A stretch of 11,106 nucleotides of DNA from Campylobacteraceae bacterium (GCA_027056615.1 JALUKJ010000188.1:1-11106), one strand, 5' to 3'. Positions 1-7,301 are shown, counted from the first letter of the stretch. The notes: generated by a model not told the origin, from the letters alone. Translations and numbers: made by a program.

Positions 1-26
1 ATTAAGAAACAATATTAAAAAAATAA

Positions 27-39
27 TATAAAATATAAC
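27..39 (+). promoter_or_regulatory. Possible -10 elements for the nuclease-like gene
   Basis: Two overlapping -10-like hexamers, TATAAA (27-32) and TATAAC (34-39), lie 23-35 bases before the ATG at 62 in very AT-rich DNA. No clear -35 is visible, and the window begins too close upstream to judge. This is a weak call based on hexamer similarity only. Confidence 0.25.
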
Positions 40-61
40 TATTGCATGAAAGGATTTAATA

Positions 62-523
62 ATGTCTATTTTCCTTAAAAAACTATTTAATTTTAATAAA
101 AACTTTATTGATAACAGTCAAAATAAAACCAATAAAGAAGACAAGAATCAATATGAAAACTATATTAAAAAGTACTACTCAAAACAGGGTTATACACTTT
201 GGCACTATAAAAATAGAGATATTACCTTTGTAGCAAAACGTAAAAGACAAATTTTACTTATTCACTGCTGTGATAACCAAGCAGATATTTCAGTTGAGAG
301 TTTAAAGCGTTTCCAAGCACAACGTGACCAATTTAAAAAAAATAATCCTATTTTTGAAAACTATGAACTATCTTTACACTATATTATGTCAGGTTTCTTT
401 TTAAGTGAAGAGGCTTATAAATATATGGAGATGCATAAAGGTGGTATTACCTACGAAGTTATCAAAAGTGATTCTAACAACAATTGGTTAGATTCACTTC
501 TATTAGATAAAAAATCTAGTTAG
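62..523 (+). CDS. Mrr-like restriction-endonuclease-fold protein, probably catalytically degenerate
   Basis: The 153-residue protein has a Lys/Asn-rich N-terminal stretch (about 1-30) and then a compact domain (about 31-136). Its pattern resembles small Mrr_cat/PD-(D/E)XK proteins: an N-terminal helix with YENYIKKYY, the motif GYTLW at 43-47, an Asp at 53 opening a beta strand (DITFVAK), and a second hydrophobic strand ILLIHCC at 64-70. In active relatives the second strand usually reads like LIQCK, giving the catalytic Lys. Here Cys70 and Asp71 stand there, so cleavage activity is doubtful. There is no signal peptide or membrane segment, so it should be cytoplasmic. The ATG at 62 is preceded by GAAAGGA at 48-54 with 7-nt spacing. 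It converges on the ppk2 remnant, overlapping it by 8 bases. The fold assignment is from pattern memory and moderately sure; the function is unknown. Confidence 0.6.
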   Translation: MSIFLKKLFNFNKNFIDNSQNKTNKEDKNQYENYIKKYYSKQGYTLWHYKNRDITFVAKRKRQILLIHCCDNQADISVESLKRFQAQRDQFKKNNPIFENYELSLHYIMSGFFLSEEAYKYMEMHKGGITYEVIKSDSNNNWLDSLLLDKKSS

Positions 524-1233
524 CAAAAAAAGTAACTATCTCTTCATCAACTCCCTGTATAAGTTCATTATTACGATTATCATACTCTATATTTAATAAC
601 AAAAATCGAATTAAATTAAGTCTTGCTCTCTTTTTATCATTTGCATCTATCATACACCAAGGAGCAGAGAAGCTACCTGATTTCTCAAACATTTTATCTT
701 TTATACGTTTAGCTTGGGTCTCTTTTGAAATATTAAGGTAAAATTTAAATATCATCACCCCATCATCTACCAACATCTTTTCCACATCATTAACTTGAGA
801 GTAAAATAGTTTATATTGCTCCTCTGTACAAAAGGCAAAAACCTCTTCTATACCTGCTCGATTATACCAAGACCTATCAAAATAGACAATCTCACCTGCA
901 TTGGGTTATCTGCTTTAGATGACGCTGAAAATACCATTGACCTAGCTCTTTAGAGCTAGGTTTAGGAAGTGCTACTGAACGTGCTTCACGAGGGTTCCAA
1001 AAACGGTTAAGAGATTTTATAGAGGAGCTTTTACCAGCTGTATCCATTCCCTCAAAGATAATAAGCAGACGTTTATTATTTTCAATAATCCACTTTTGTA
1101 ACTTGACTAGTTCTAGGTGGAGTTTTAAAAGCTCTTTATTGTAAAACTTTAATTCTAGTTTTCCACTTTTTTTAAAAACTTTTTTTTCTTTATCTTGATA
1201 CTCAGCCAACTCTTTTGTATAGATTATTTTCAT
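516..1233 (-). pseudogene. ppk2: Polyphosphate kinase 2 (PPK2), frameshifted and internally deleted
   Basis: PPK2 enzymes transfer phosphate between polyphosphate and nucleotides in the cytoplasm. The first segment (1233 down to about 907, 108 residues) has the Walker A motif GMDTAGKS at residues 62-69, then NPREARSVALPKP and QWYFQRHLKQ, all typical of PPK2. The frame then hits TGA at 894-892. From 905 the next frame continues with PNAGEIVYFDRSWYNRAG, the Walker B/lid-entry region, and runs open to TAG at 518-516, ending with the family's DKKRARLN motif. Removing one base from ATAACCC (minus strand, 909-903) restores a single reading frame of 238 residues. A second lesion is visible: after ISKETQAKRI the sequence jumps to KDKMFEKS, omitting the conserved stretch with DPLKxWK, SPxD and WxxY (about 35-40 residues). 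The ATG at 1233 has a GAGGA Shine-Dalgarno, 17 nt after the upstream gene. Probably inactive; a sequencing error could explain the frameshift but not the deletion. Confidence 0.88.
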
Positions 1234-1250
1234 TTTATATCCTCTTATCT

Positions 1251-1766
1251 CTATATTTGAGTTTCACGAACACTTAGATGTAAGCGATTGTTCTCTGCAA
1301 CCAAAGCTTCATTACGCTTTTGTAGTAAGGAGTATCCCTCTTCTTGTTTTAAGTAGGTTTGCTCTAAAAGTTCATAATGCATACGAAGTTGCTCTAGTGC
1401 TGACTCCTCTTGATGAAGTACACTAAGATGTTCTTCTCTCTCTTTAAAAAGAGACTCTTTTAACTCCTCTACTTTAGCCTCAGACTCTTTTAACTTATCT
1501 TTACTTAAGGAGAAATATTCCAACTCTTTTTCTAACTTGCTTGTCTGTTTACGCTCTTCTTGAAACACTTCATAAAACTCACTTAAACGCTCCTCTTTTG
1601 CATTATCAATTGCTTTTGCTTGGTCTAAGATATCTTCAAGCCTATTAACTTTGCTCATAAACAGTACAATAATTGTTGAAATAAGCAATGTTATCAGTAA
1701 AAAAAGACCAATAGCAACTGTTATCATCTCATTACTCATATCAAAATTAGAAAACAGTATTTCCAA
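1251..1766 (-). CDS. Membrane-anchored coiled-coil protein (RmuC N-terminus-like)
   Basis: This 171-residue protein has one strong N-terminal membrane segment (about 14-37, rich in Ile, Leu and Val, beginning near MITVAIGLF). A long, highly charged heptad-type coiled coil (about 40-165) follows, dominated by Glu, Lys, Leu and Gln. No catalytic motif is visible. The architecture resembles the N-terminal part of RmuC, an anchor plus coiled coil, but the nuclease-fold domain that follows in RmuC is absent. It could therefore be a stand-alone scaffold or a truncated rmuC. The start is TTG at 1766, chosen because AGAGGGG at 1773-1779 sits 6 nt upstream inside the end of lolA. The next in-frame ATG (1739) has no Shine-Dalgarno. 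It lies 3 nt after lolA and 17 nt before ppk2, so it is probably cotranscribed with both. The specific function is not recognised. Confidence 0.7.
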   Translation of the reverse strand: MEILFSNFDMSNEMITVAIGLFLLITLLISTIIVLFMSKVNRLEDILDQAKAIDNAKEERLSEFYEVFQEERKQTSKLEKELEYFSLSKDKLKESEAKVEELKESLFKEREEHLSVLHQEESALEQLRMHYELLEQTYLKQEEGYSLLQKRNEALVAENNRLHLSVRETQI

Positions 1767-1769
1767 ATA

Positions 1770-2336
1770 TTACCCCTCTATAATATCATACTCATCAGGA
1801 GCATGACACTCTAACTCTTGCTCTTTTATAGAGTTGTTATAGCTCATATTTTTAAATATAATTTTTACCTTATTATCTAAACTATCTACATAGACAATTT
1901 TTTTTAGATGTTGATTATTATCCATACTAATCAAATATTCAATATCTTTATAAGTTGCTTTGTAATCTATTTTAGTTAATGGTTTTGCCAATTTCAAAAC
2001 CTGTTCAAGGTCAATTCCATCATTAATGAAATAGTGAGAGACCTGCTCTAAATCATGGTCAACTACAGTTAATTGTATTCCATCAGTACAGACCTCTTTT
2101 TGAGTAGGAGAAGTGTAAGACCACTTAAATAGACTTCGTTTATAGGTTTCATCTCCACCCTCTGGAGTATAGAGAATCTCTTTAATATTTTTAAAGATGA
2201 CTTTCCCCTCATACTTAATGACTTTTCCTTTTTCATTGGTAATAGTCTGCTCAAAATTTGTTGTAAATGTTTTTGGAAGAAGTATATCAGCATTGAGTGC
2301 AAAAGTTAGTGCAAAAAGTGATAGAAAAAATTTCAT
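1770..2336 (-). CDS. lolA: Outer-membrane lipoprotein carrier LolA
   Basis: LolA is the periplasmic chaperone that takes lipoproteins released by the inner-membrane Lol ABC complex and carries them to the outer membrane. The 188-residue protein begins with a short signal peptide (MKFFLSLFALTFALNA, predicted cleavage after Ala16). The mature part shows the family pattern: an FEQTITNEKGKVIKYEGKV strand pair near 28-46, the aromatic LFKWSYTSPTQKEV block near 69-82, and alternating beta strands with HDLEQV in the middle. Length is normal for LolA. The ATG at 2336 has AAGGA 8 nt upstream. It shares a strand with the mog group but is separated from it by about 90 nt containing a small hairpin. It lies on the opposite strand to the Lol-type permease at 6051-7286, and lolA next to secA plus a permease is a recurring campylobacterial arrangement. 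Confidence 0.9.
   Translation of the reverse strand: MKFFLSLFALTFALNADILLPKTFTTNFEQTITNEKGKVIKYEGKVIFKNIKEILYTPEGGDETYKRSLFKWSYTSPTQKEVCTDGIQLTVVDHDLEQVSHYFINDGIDLEQVLKLAKPLTKIDYKATYKDIEYLISMDNNQHLKKIVYVDSLDNKVKIIFKNMSYNNSIKEQELECHAPDEYDIIEG
1773..1779 (-). promoter_or_regulatory. Shine-Dalgarno AGAGGGG deciding a TTG start
   Basis: AGAGGGG on the minus strand overlaps the last codons of lolA and is spaced 6 nt from TTG at 1766-1764. It supports a TTG start and translational coupling of the coiled-coil gene to lolA. Confidence 0.6.
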
Positions 2337-2375
2337 TTAGTAAGTCCTTATTTTAGAATCAAAATATATCAAAAC

Positions 2376-2390
2376 CACACTTGATGTGTG
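2376..2390 (-). promoter_or_regulatory. Small hairpin upstream of lolA (weak terminator or operator)
   Basis: On the minus strand CACAC-ATCAA-GTGTG forms a perfect 5-bp stem with a 5-nt loop, followed by GTTTTGATATATTTT. It lies between the 50-residue membrane protein gene and lolA. It could be a weak terminator for the mog group or an operator in the lolA leader. A TATATT -10-like hexamer lies just downstream at 2368-2363. The short stem keeps confidence low. Confidence 0.3.
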
Positions 2391-2426
2391 ATTATGTTGA
2401 TAGTATTTTGACTAAAAATTGTGGAT

Positions 2427-2579
2427 TTAAAGAAACAACATACCAATCATTAAAATAACCAACCCTGCAATAGGATAACCATATTTAGGATTTTTAGTTT
2501 TTAGAGCTTGAAAAGAGAAATAAAAAATTCCCATAATTAAAAATATATTGACTCCTAACCAAACAAGTAAATTATCCAT
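2427..2579 (-). CDS. Small two-helix membrane protein, 50 residues, unrecognised
   Basis: An ATG at 2579 opens a 50-codon frame ending at TAA 2429-2427. The product has a hydrophobic segment at about 3-24 (starting NLLVWLGVNIFLIMG), a short basic linker with KTKNPKYGYP (27-36), and a second hydrophobic segment at about 37-50 (IAGLVILMIGMLFL). It is therefore a likely inner-membrane helical hairpin. The start lies one base after the stop codon of the preceding 69-residue gene. GGAAAA, about 7 nt upstream, is a usable Shine-Dalgarno. The tight spacing and the membrane-protein composition argue for a real gene. I do not recognise the family, and it has no motif that suggests a function. Confidence 0.62.
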   Translation of the reverse strand: MDNLLVWLGVNIFLIMGIFYFSFQALKTKNPKYGYPIAGLVILMIGMLFL

Positions 2580-2580
2580 A

Positions 2581-2790
2581 TTATTTTTCCAAATCTTCTT
2601 TTGCTAATTTATCAACCATTTTAATACTATCAAAAGCATTTTCCAAAATCTTCTTAGTTGATTTTAATGGTTGAACCCTTAAGTTAGTCTGTTTTCTATC
2701 AAAAGATTCATTCATAAGCACTTCCATCACCTCTTTTTCTAACTCAGCATAAATCTCTTGAAGCTTTTGCTCTATAAATTCTACGTTCAT
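2581..2790 (-). CDS. Small helical hypothetical protein, 69 residues
   Basis: The 69-residue product is charged and predicted almost entirely helical. It has a heptad-like N-terminal half (FIEQKLQEIYAELEKEVMEVL, here split as FIEQKLQEIY at 5-14 and AELEKEVMEVL at 15-25) and a basic/amphipathic C-terminal half with KSTKKILENAF. It has no cysteines, signal peptide or membrane segment, so it is probably cytoplasmic. The ATG at 2790 is preceded by AAAGG and lies 12 nt after the mog stop. Its own stop is one base from the start of the next small gene, which makes a tight mog-69aa-50aa transcription unit. I considered XseB because of size, but the XseB signature is not present. Function unknown. 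Confidence 0.65.
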   Translation of the reverse strand: MNVEFIEQKLQEIYAELEKEVMEVLMNESFDRKQTNLRVQPLKSTKKILENAFDSIKMVDKLAKEDLEK

Positions 2791-2802
2791 TATTTGCTAC
2801 CT

Positions 2803-3336
2803 TTATTTATTTTTAGGTCTAAAAATTTTAATAACCTCTTCATTGGCTTCCATATAGGCTCCACCAATAAGGTCAATACAGTAAGGAACAGCAGGAAAAA
2901 CAGCATCTAAGCATTCACGAATTGACTTTGGTTTTCCAGGTAGATTAATAATGAGCGAACCATTACAGATACCTGCTGTTTGCCGTGAAAGAATCGCTGT
3001 TGGAACATACTGTAGACTCACAGCTCTCATTTGCTCTCCAAAACCAGGGAGAAGTTTTTGACATACATTTTCTGTTGCTTCTGTTGTAACATCTCTCTTA
3101 GCTGGTCCCGTTCCTCCTGTAGTAACTATAAGGTCACAGTTATACTCTCGTGAGAGTTGAATAAGTGTAGTCTCAATAATAGGTTGTTCATCTGGAATAC
3201 ATCGGTACTCATACTCACACTCATTAAGTAAATACTCTTTCATAGTATCCATAATAGCTACCCCTGAAATATCTTCATAGATTCCTTGACTTGCTCTATC
3301 GCTTGTAGTTACTACACCAATTTTAATTTTATCCAT
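2803..3336 (-). CDS. mog: Molybdopterin adenylyltransferase Mog
   Basis: Mog adenylylates molybdopterin, activating it for molybdate insertion in molybdenum-cofactor synthesis in the cytoplasm. The 177-residue protein is of normal size for the family. It shows the N-terminal strand IGVVTTSDRAS (6-16), the signature DLIVTTGGTGPAKRDVTTEAT (68-88, including Asp82), Asp49 in CIPDE, and the C-terminal NLPGKPKSIRECLDAVFPAV region (131-150) that closes the active site. Asp49 and Asp82 match the positions I recall as important in E. coli MogA. The ATG at 3336 has AGGAAAA just upstream. It is the first gene of a left-going unit and is divergent from secA. Its presence implies that the organism makes molybdenum or tungsten enzymes, such as nitrate or formate oxidoreductases, but none is encoded here. 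Confidence 0.9.
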   Translation of the reverse strand: MDKIKIGVVTTSDRASQGIYEDISGVAIMDTMKEYLLNECEYEYRCIPDEQPIIETTLIQLSREYNCDLIVTTGGTGPAKRDVTTEATENVCQKLLPGFGEQMRAVSLQYVPTAILSRQTAGICNGSLIINLPGKPKSIRECLDAVFPAVPYCIDLIGGAYMEANEEVIKIFRPKNK

Positions 3337-3364
3337 CTTTTTTCCTAATATTTATAATAGTCGA

Positions 3365-3393
3365 ATTATAATATACTCACCTTAGCTAAACAA
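3365..3393 (-). promoter_or_regulatory. Candidate mog promoter
   Basis: On the minus strand TTGTTT (3393-3388) and a perfect TATAAT (3370-3365) are separated by 17 nt, placing a start site near 3358 and a leader of about 20 nt before the mog ATG. Half of the dyad CTAAAC/GTTTAG covers the -35 element. The call is sequence-only but has canonical spacing. Confidence 0.5.
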
Positions 3394-3411
3394 CATTTAC
3401 GTAAAGTTTAG
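3386..3411. promoter_or_regulatory. Dyad in the mog/secA divergent promoter region
   Basis: CTAAAC (3386-3391) and GTTTAG (3406-3411) form perfect 6-bp inverted arms separated by 14 nt. The spacer itself contains a 10-bp palindrome TTTACGTAAA (3396-3405). The element overlaps the proposed mog -35 and lies just upstream of the likely secA -10 (TAAAAT, 3413-3418). This position suits an operator controlling either direction. No regulator is identified. Confidence 0.35.
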
Positions 3412-3412
3412 A

Positions 3413-3418
3413 TAAAAT
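3413..3418 (+). promoter_or_regulatory. Possible secA -10 element
   Basis: TAAAAT lies 33 nt before the secA ATG and follows an AT-rich stretch without a recognisable -35, as is common in this group. TAATAC at 3430-3435 is an alternative but is close to the start codon. The ribosome site upstream of secA (TAGGT, 3436-3440) is weak. Confidence 0.3.
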
Positions 3419-3450
3419 AATCCGAATTTTAATACTAGGTTATAATAATA

Positions 3451-6051
3451 ATGTTAAAAAAAATATTTGGTTCTAAAAATGATAGAATCGTAAAAGGGTA
3501 CATGAAACGTGCCAAGCAAATTAATAAACTAGAAGATAACTATAAAAATCTTTCAGACGATGAGTTAAAGTCTGCTTTTAACGAACTGAAGAAATCTGTT
3601 CAATCCCAAGAAAAAACCCTTGATGAGGTTCTTAATGAATCTTTTGCTATTACTAGAGAAGCAAGTACACGTGTACTTGGAATGCGTCACTTTGATGTAC
3701 AACTTGTTGGTGGTATAGTACTGCATGAAAACTCTATTGCTGAGATGAAAACAGGTGAGGGTAAAACACTTGTTGCAACTCTTCCTGTTGCCCTTAATGC
3801 AATGCTAGGTCGAGGAGTACATATTGTTACTGTCAATGACTACCTTGCAAAACGTGACTCCCAAGAGATGGGAGTTCTTTATAATTTCTTAGGATACAAT
3901 GTTGGATGTTTAACGGATGATATCTATGATGAGAGTCTTAAAAAAGAACAATATGACGCTGATATTACCTATGGAACTAATAATGAGTATGGTTTTGATT
4001 ATCTTCGTGATAATATGAAAACTCGTGCCGAAGAGAAAGTACAACGTGACCATTACTACGCTATTGTCGATGAGGTTGACTCTATTTTGATTGATGAAGC
4101 AAGAACACCACTTATTATCTCAGGACCTGTTCAAAGAGATACGGTTCATTATAAACAAGCCAATGAGATTGCATTACAGATGATTAAGGGTGAAAAAGTA
4201 GAGACAAAAGCAGGTGAACCTGAGCAAACTACGGGTGACTTCTATGTTGATGAAAAAAATAGACAAGTAATTATGACAGAAGATGGTCTTCAAAAAGCAC
4301 AAGATTTATTTAAAGTAGAAAATCTATATAGCCTAGAGAATGCTTCTCTCTCTCACCACCTAGACCAAGCTATGAAAGCTCAATATATCTTTGTTAAAGA
4401 TGTTGATTATGTTGTACGTAATGGTGAAGTTGTTATTGTTGATGAATTTACAGGTCGTCTGAGTGAGGGTCGTCGTTTTTCTGAGGGGTTACACCAAGCT
4501 ATTGAAGCTAAAGAGGGTGTAGAGGTTCAAGATGAGTCTCAAACTCTAGCAGAGATTACCTACCAAAACTACTTTAGACTCTATGAAAAACTAGCAGGTA
4601 TGACAGGAACAGCACAAACAGAAGCAACTGAGTTTGCAGAAATTTATAACCTAGAGGTTATCTCTATTCCTACAAACCTACCTATCACTAGAAAAGATAT
4701 GAATGACCTTATCTACAATACTGAAAAAGAGAAACTTGACGCTGTAGCAAGAAAAGTTCAAGAGCTTCATAAAAAAGGTCAACCTGTACTTATTGGTACT
4801 GCCTCTATTGAAAAGTCTGAATTGATTCACAATCGTCTAAAATCTGCAAAAATTCCTCACAATACGCTAAATGCTAAAAACCACGAGCATGAAGCACAAA
4901 TTATTATGGAAGCTGGTAAAAAATCTGCTGTTACCGTAGCTACAAACATGGCAGGACGTGGGGTCGATATTAAAATTACAGATGAAATAAAAGAGCTTGG
5001 TGGTCTATACATCTTAGGTACAGAGCGTCATGAGAGTCGGCGTATTGATAATCAGTTACGTGGTCGTTCTGGTCGTCAGGGTGACCCAGGAGCTTCACAA
5101 TTTTATCTCTCTCTTGATGATAACCTTTTAAGAATTTTTGGTGGAGAGAAAATTAGAAATATTATGAACAAGCTAGGAGTTGAAGAGGGTGAATATATTG
5201 ACTCTAAAATTGTAACACGTTCAGTAGAAAAAGCTCAAACAAAAGTTGAAAACATGCACTATGAATCTCGTAAACATATCTTAGAGTATGATGACATTGC
5301 CAATGAACAACGAAAAGTTATCTATAACTTTAGAAATCAACTCCTTGATGAGAACTTTGATATTGAGTCAAAAATTAGAGAAAACAGAATAGAGTATGTC
5401 GACCATATTTTAGCTGAATCAGACATATATGATGGAGCTTTAGAAGAAGATTATAACTTAGAAAAATTAATTAACATCTTTAGAGAAGAGCTTAATCTAA
5501 TACTTGATATAGAAATGTTTAAAGGTAAAGAGTATAATGAGCTTCATGACTTAGTTTTGGATATTTTAGTTAATACTTACGAAGAGAAAATGGCTCTGCT
5601 TACCCCCCAACAGCGTTCAGAAGTACAAAGAGTTCTATACCTACAAGTGCTTGACCCACAATGGCGAGACCACCTTTACGAAATGGATGTAATGAAAACA
5701 GGTATTGGACTTAGAGGTTATAACCAAAAAGATCCATTAACTGAGTATAAAAAAGATTCATACAACCTCTTTATCTCTTTAGTTGAGAGAATTAAATTTG
5801 AAGCTATTAAAGTGCTTCAACTAGTTCAATTTAACTTTGAAGACCCTGCTGAGGAAGAGGCTAAACTTGAAGCAATGCGTGATGAACTAGAGGCAGATTT
5901 AGAGAGAGCAAAAACCAATGAAGAGGTGGTTGAAGCTGAAGTTGAGATAGGGAAGAAACCTAAACGAAATGAGCCTTGTCCTTGTGGTTCAGGTAAAAAA
6001 TATAAACACTGCTGTGGAAAAAGTGGACCGAAAAAAGGGCTACTAGCCTAA
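3451..6051 (+). CDS. secA: Preprotein translocase ATPase SecA
   Basis: SecA is the ATPase motor that pushes unfolded preproteins through SecYEG at the inner membrane. The 866-residue protein is full length. It shows the first nucleotide-binding domain with Walker A MKTGEGKT (99-106), [11 protein letters not shown] near 127-137, [17 protein letters not shown] (173-189) and Walker B DEVD (207-210) followed by [11 protein letters not shown]. The preprotein-binding insertion follows. The second ATPase domain has [13 protein letters not shown] and the arginine-finger region [15 protein letters not shown], followed by the helical scaffold with [12 protein letters not shown]. The extreme C terminus carries the zinc-binding SEC-C motif [13 protein letters not shown] (843-855), a SecB/ribosome-contacting tail in other bacteria. 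No lesion is seen. The stop overlaps the ATG of the downstream permease by one base (TAATG), suggesting coupled translation. Confidence 0.98.
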   Translation: MLKKIFGSKNDRIVKGYMKRAKQINKLEDNYKNLSDDELKSAFNELKKSVQSQEKTLDEVLNESFAITREASTRVLGMRHFDVQLVGGIVLHENSIAEMKTGEGKTLVATLPVALNAMLGRGVHIVTVNDYLAKRDSQEMGVLYNFLGYNVGCLTDDIYDESLKKEQYDADITYGTNNEYGFDYLRDNMKTRAEEKVQRDHYYAIVDEVDSILIDEARTPLIISGPVQRDTVHYKQANEIALQMIKGEKVETKAGEPEQTTGDFYVDEKNRQVIMTEDGLQKAQDLFKVENLYSLENASLSHHLDQAMKAQYIFVKDVDYVVRNGEVVIVDEFTGRLSEGRRFSEGLHQAIEAKEGVEVQDESQTLAEITYQNYFRLYEKLAGMTGTAQTEATEFAEIYNLEVISIPTNLPITRKDMNDLIYNTEKEKLDAVARKVQELHKKGQPVLIGTASIEKSELIHNRLKSAKIPHNTLNAKNHEHEAQIIMEAGKKSAVTVATNMAGRGVDIKITDEIKELGGLYILGTERHESRRIDNQLRGRSGRQGDPGASQFYLSLDDNLLRIFGGEKIRNIMNKLGVEEGEYIDSKIVTRSVEKAQTKVENMHYESRKHILEYDDIANEQRKVIYNFRNQLLDENFDIESKIRENRIEYVDHILAESDIYDGALEEDYNLEKLINIFREELNLILDIEMFKGKEYNELHDLVLDILVNTYEEKMALLTPQQRSEVQRVLYLQVLDPQWRDHLYEMDVMKTGIGLRGYNQKDPLTEYKKDSYNLFISLVERIKFEAIKVLQLVQFNFEDPAEEEAKLEAMRDELEADLERAKTNEEVVEAEVEIGKKPKRNEPCPCGSGKKYKHCCGKSGPKKGLLA

Positions 6052-7286
6052 TGGCAATAATGGTTAACCACACCTTTGTTAACAAGGTCATAAAACATTA
6101 CTTAAAGTATGATAGAGATAACCCTTTTATCTTTATCTCCTCTCTACTCGCCTTTTTAGGTGTTGCTGCTGGTGTTATGGTACTTATGTTAGCAATGGGT
6201 ATTATGAATGGAACAGAGAAAGAGTTTAAAAAGAAACTTTTTGTAATGAACTATCCTATGACCCTTATTCCTATAACATACCAAAGTGCAAATGATACTT
6301 TAGTAAACAAACTCTCAAAAGAGTTTCCTAACTTAAAATTTTCACCCTACTACACTACTCAAGTTATCTCAAAATCAGGCTCAAATGTCAATGGTTCTAT
6401 CTTATATGGTGTAGATTTTGAAAAAGAGAATAGGATTAATGAAGTCTTTGAAAAAGCTATGCAATCATCTCTAAATACAAAAAGTAAATTTAAAATGGTT
6501 ATAGGTGAAACTTTAGCTACAGAGATGAATGTCTATAAAGGGCAGAAGCTTACACTATACTTTTCAGAGCAACAAGCTATTGGTTTTGGCTCTATGCCTC
6601 TACAAAAACGTTTTACTATTGATGCTACATTTCACTCTGGACTAAATACCTATGACAAAGCAATTGTATATACTACACTTGGTGCATTTCATAAGATTTT
6701 AAAACGAGAAAGAGGAGTATATGATGGTATTCATATATACTCTACTCATGCACAAGATGACAAAAAAAATATTATTTCTTATCTTGAAAAGATAGGTTAT
6801 GCAAAGAGCGTACATATTCAAGGTTGGTGGGAGCAAAATGCTTCATTTTTTTCGGCAATGGAGATGGAAAAACATGCTCTATTTTTAGTTCTTCTACTTA
6901 TTATATTAGTTGCTTCACTCAATATTATCTCTTCACTTCTTATGACGGTAATGAGTCGTCGTTCTGAAATTGCTTTAATGAAAACTTTAGGTGCTACAAG
7001 AAAAGAGATACAACATATTTTCTTTAAATTAGGGGCAATTATTGGTCTAAGTGGTATTGTCGCTGGAACTATTTTAGGACTTATTGGGAAATGGGTTTTA
7101 ACTACATTTCCTATTATAAAACTCTCAGAAGAGGTTTATGGTTTCTCTAAACTTCCTATTGATTTAACGTTGAGTGATTTTATTTTGATTATACTAGGAG
7201 CAATTATTATTGTACTTTTTTCCTCTCTCTATCCTGCTAAGAAAGCATCATCAACTAATCCACTTAATGTACTGAGAAATGAGTAA
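6051..7286 (+). CDS. Lipoprotein-releasing ABC transporter permease (LolC/LolE/LolF family)
   Basis: This 411-residue inner-membrane protein has the FtsX/MacB-type layout: one N-terminal transmembrane helix (about 25-52, ending in AMGIMNGTEKEF as in LolC/E proteins), a large periplasmic domain (about 55-272), and three C-terminal helices (about 276-302, 325-350 and 375-394). SRRSEIALMKTLGATRKEI (302-320) is the cytoplasmic coupling segment, and the family ending NPLNVLRNE is intact. Such permeases extract outer-membrane-bound lipoproteins from the inner membrane, powered by LolD, and hand them to LolA. LolD is not encoded here, and only one permease is present, so it may act as a homodimer (LolF-like); that is inference. 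The ATG at 6051 overlaps the secA stop by one base; a second in-frame ATG at 6060 is possible. C. jejuni also has a permease of this kind after secA. Confidence 0.85.
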   Translation: MAIMVNHTFVNKVIKHYLKYDRDNPFIFISSLLAFLGVAAGVMVLMLAMGIMNGTEKEFKKKLFVMNYPMTLIPITYQSANDTLVNKLSKEFPNLKFSPYYTTQVISKSGSNVNGSILYGVDFEKENRINEVFEKAMQSSLNTKSKFKMVIGETLATEMNVYKGQKLTLYFSEQQAIGFGSMPLQKRFTIDATFHSGLNTYDKAIVYTTLGAFHKILKRERGVYDGIHIYSTHAQDDKKNIISYLEKIGYAKSVHIQGWWEQNASFFSAMEMEKHALFLVLLLIILVASLNIISSLLMTVMSRRSEIALMKTLGATRKEIQHIFFKLGAIIGLSGIVAGTILGLIGKWVLTTFPIIKLSEEVYGFSKLPIDLTLSDFILIILGAIIIVLFSSLYPAKKASSTNPLNVLRNE

Positions 7287-7301
7287 AAATTTTTAAAAGA
7301 A

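Noticed and set aside
516..785. Separate 89-residue gene on the minus strand starting at GTG 785
   Set aside because: The frame stays open upstream to 905 and encodes the missing PPK2 middle, so it is the back half of the broken ppk2 and not an independent gene.
2581..2790. Exonuclease VII small subunit (XseB)
   Set aside because: Only the size and helical nature match; the conserved XseB pattern is not visible.
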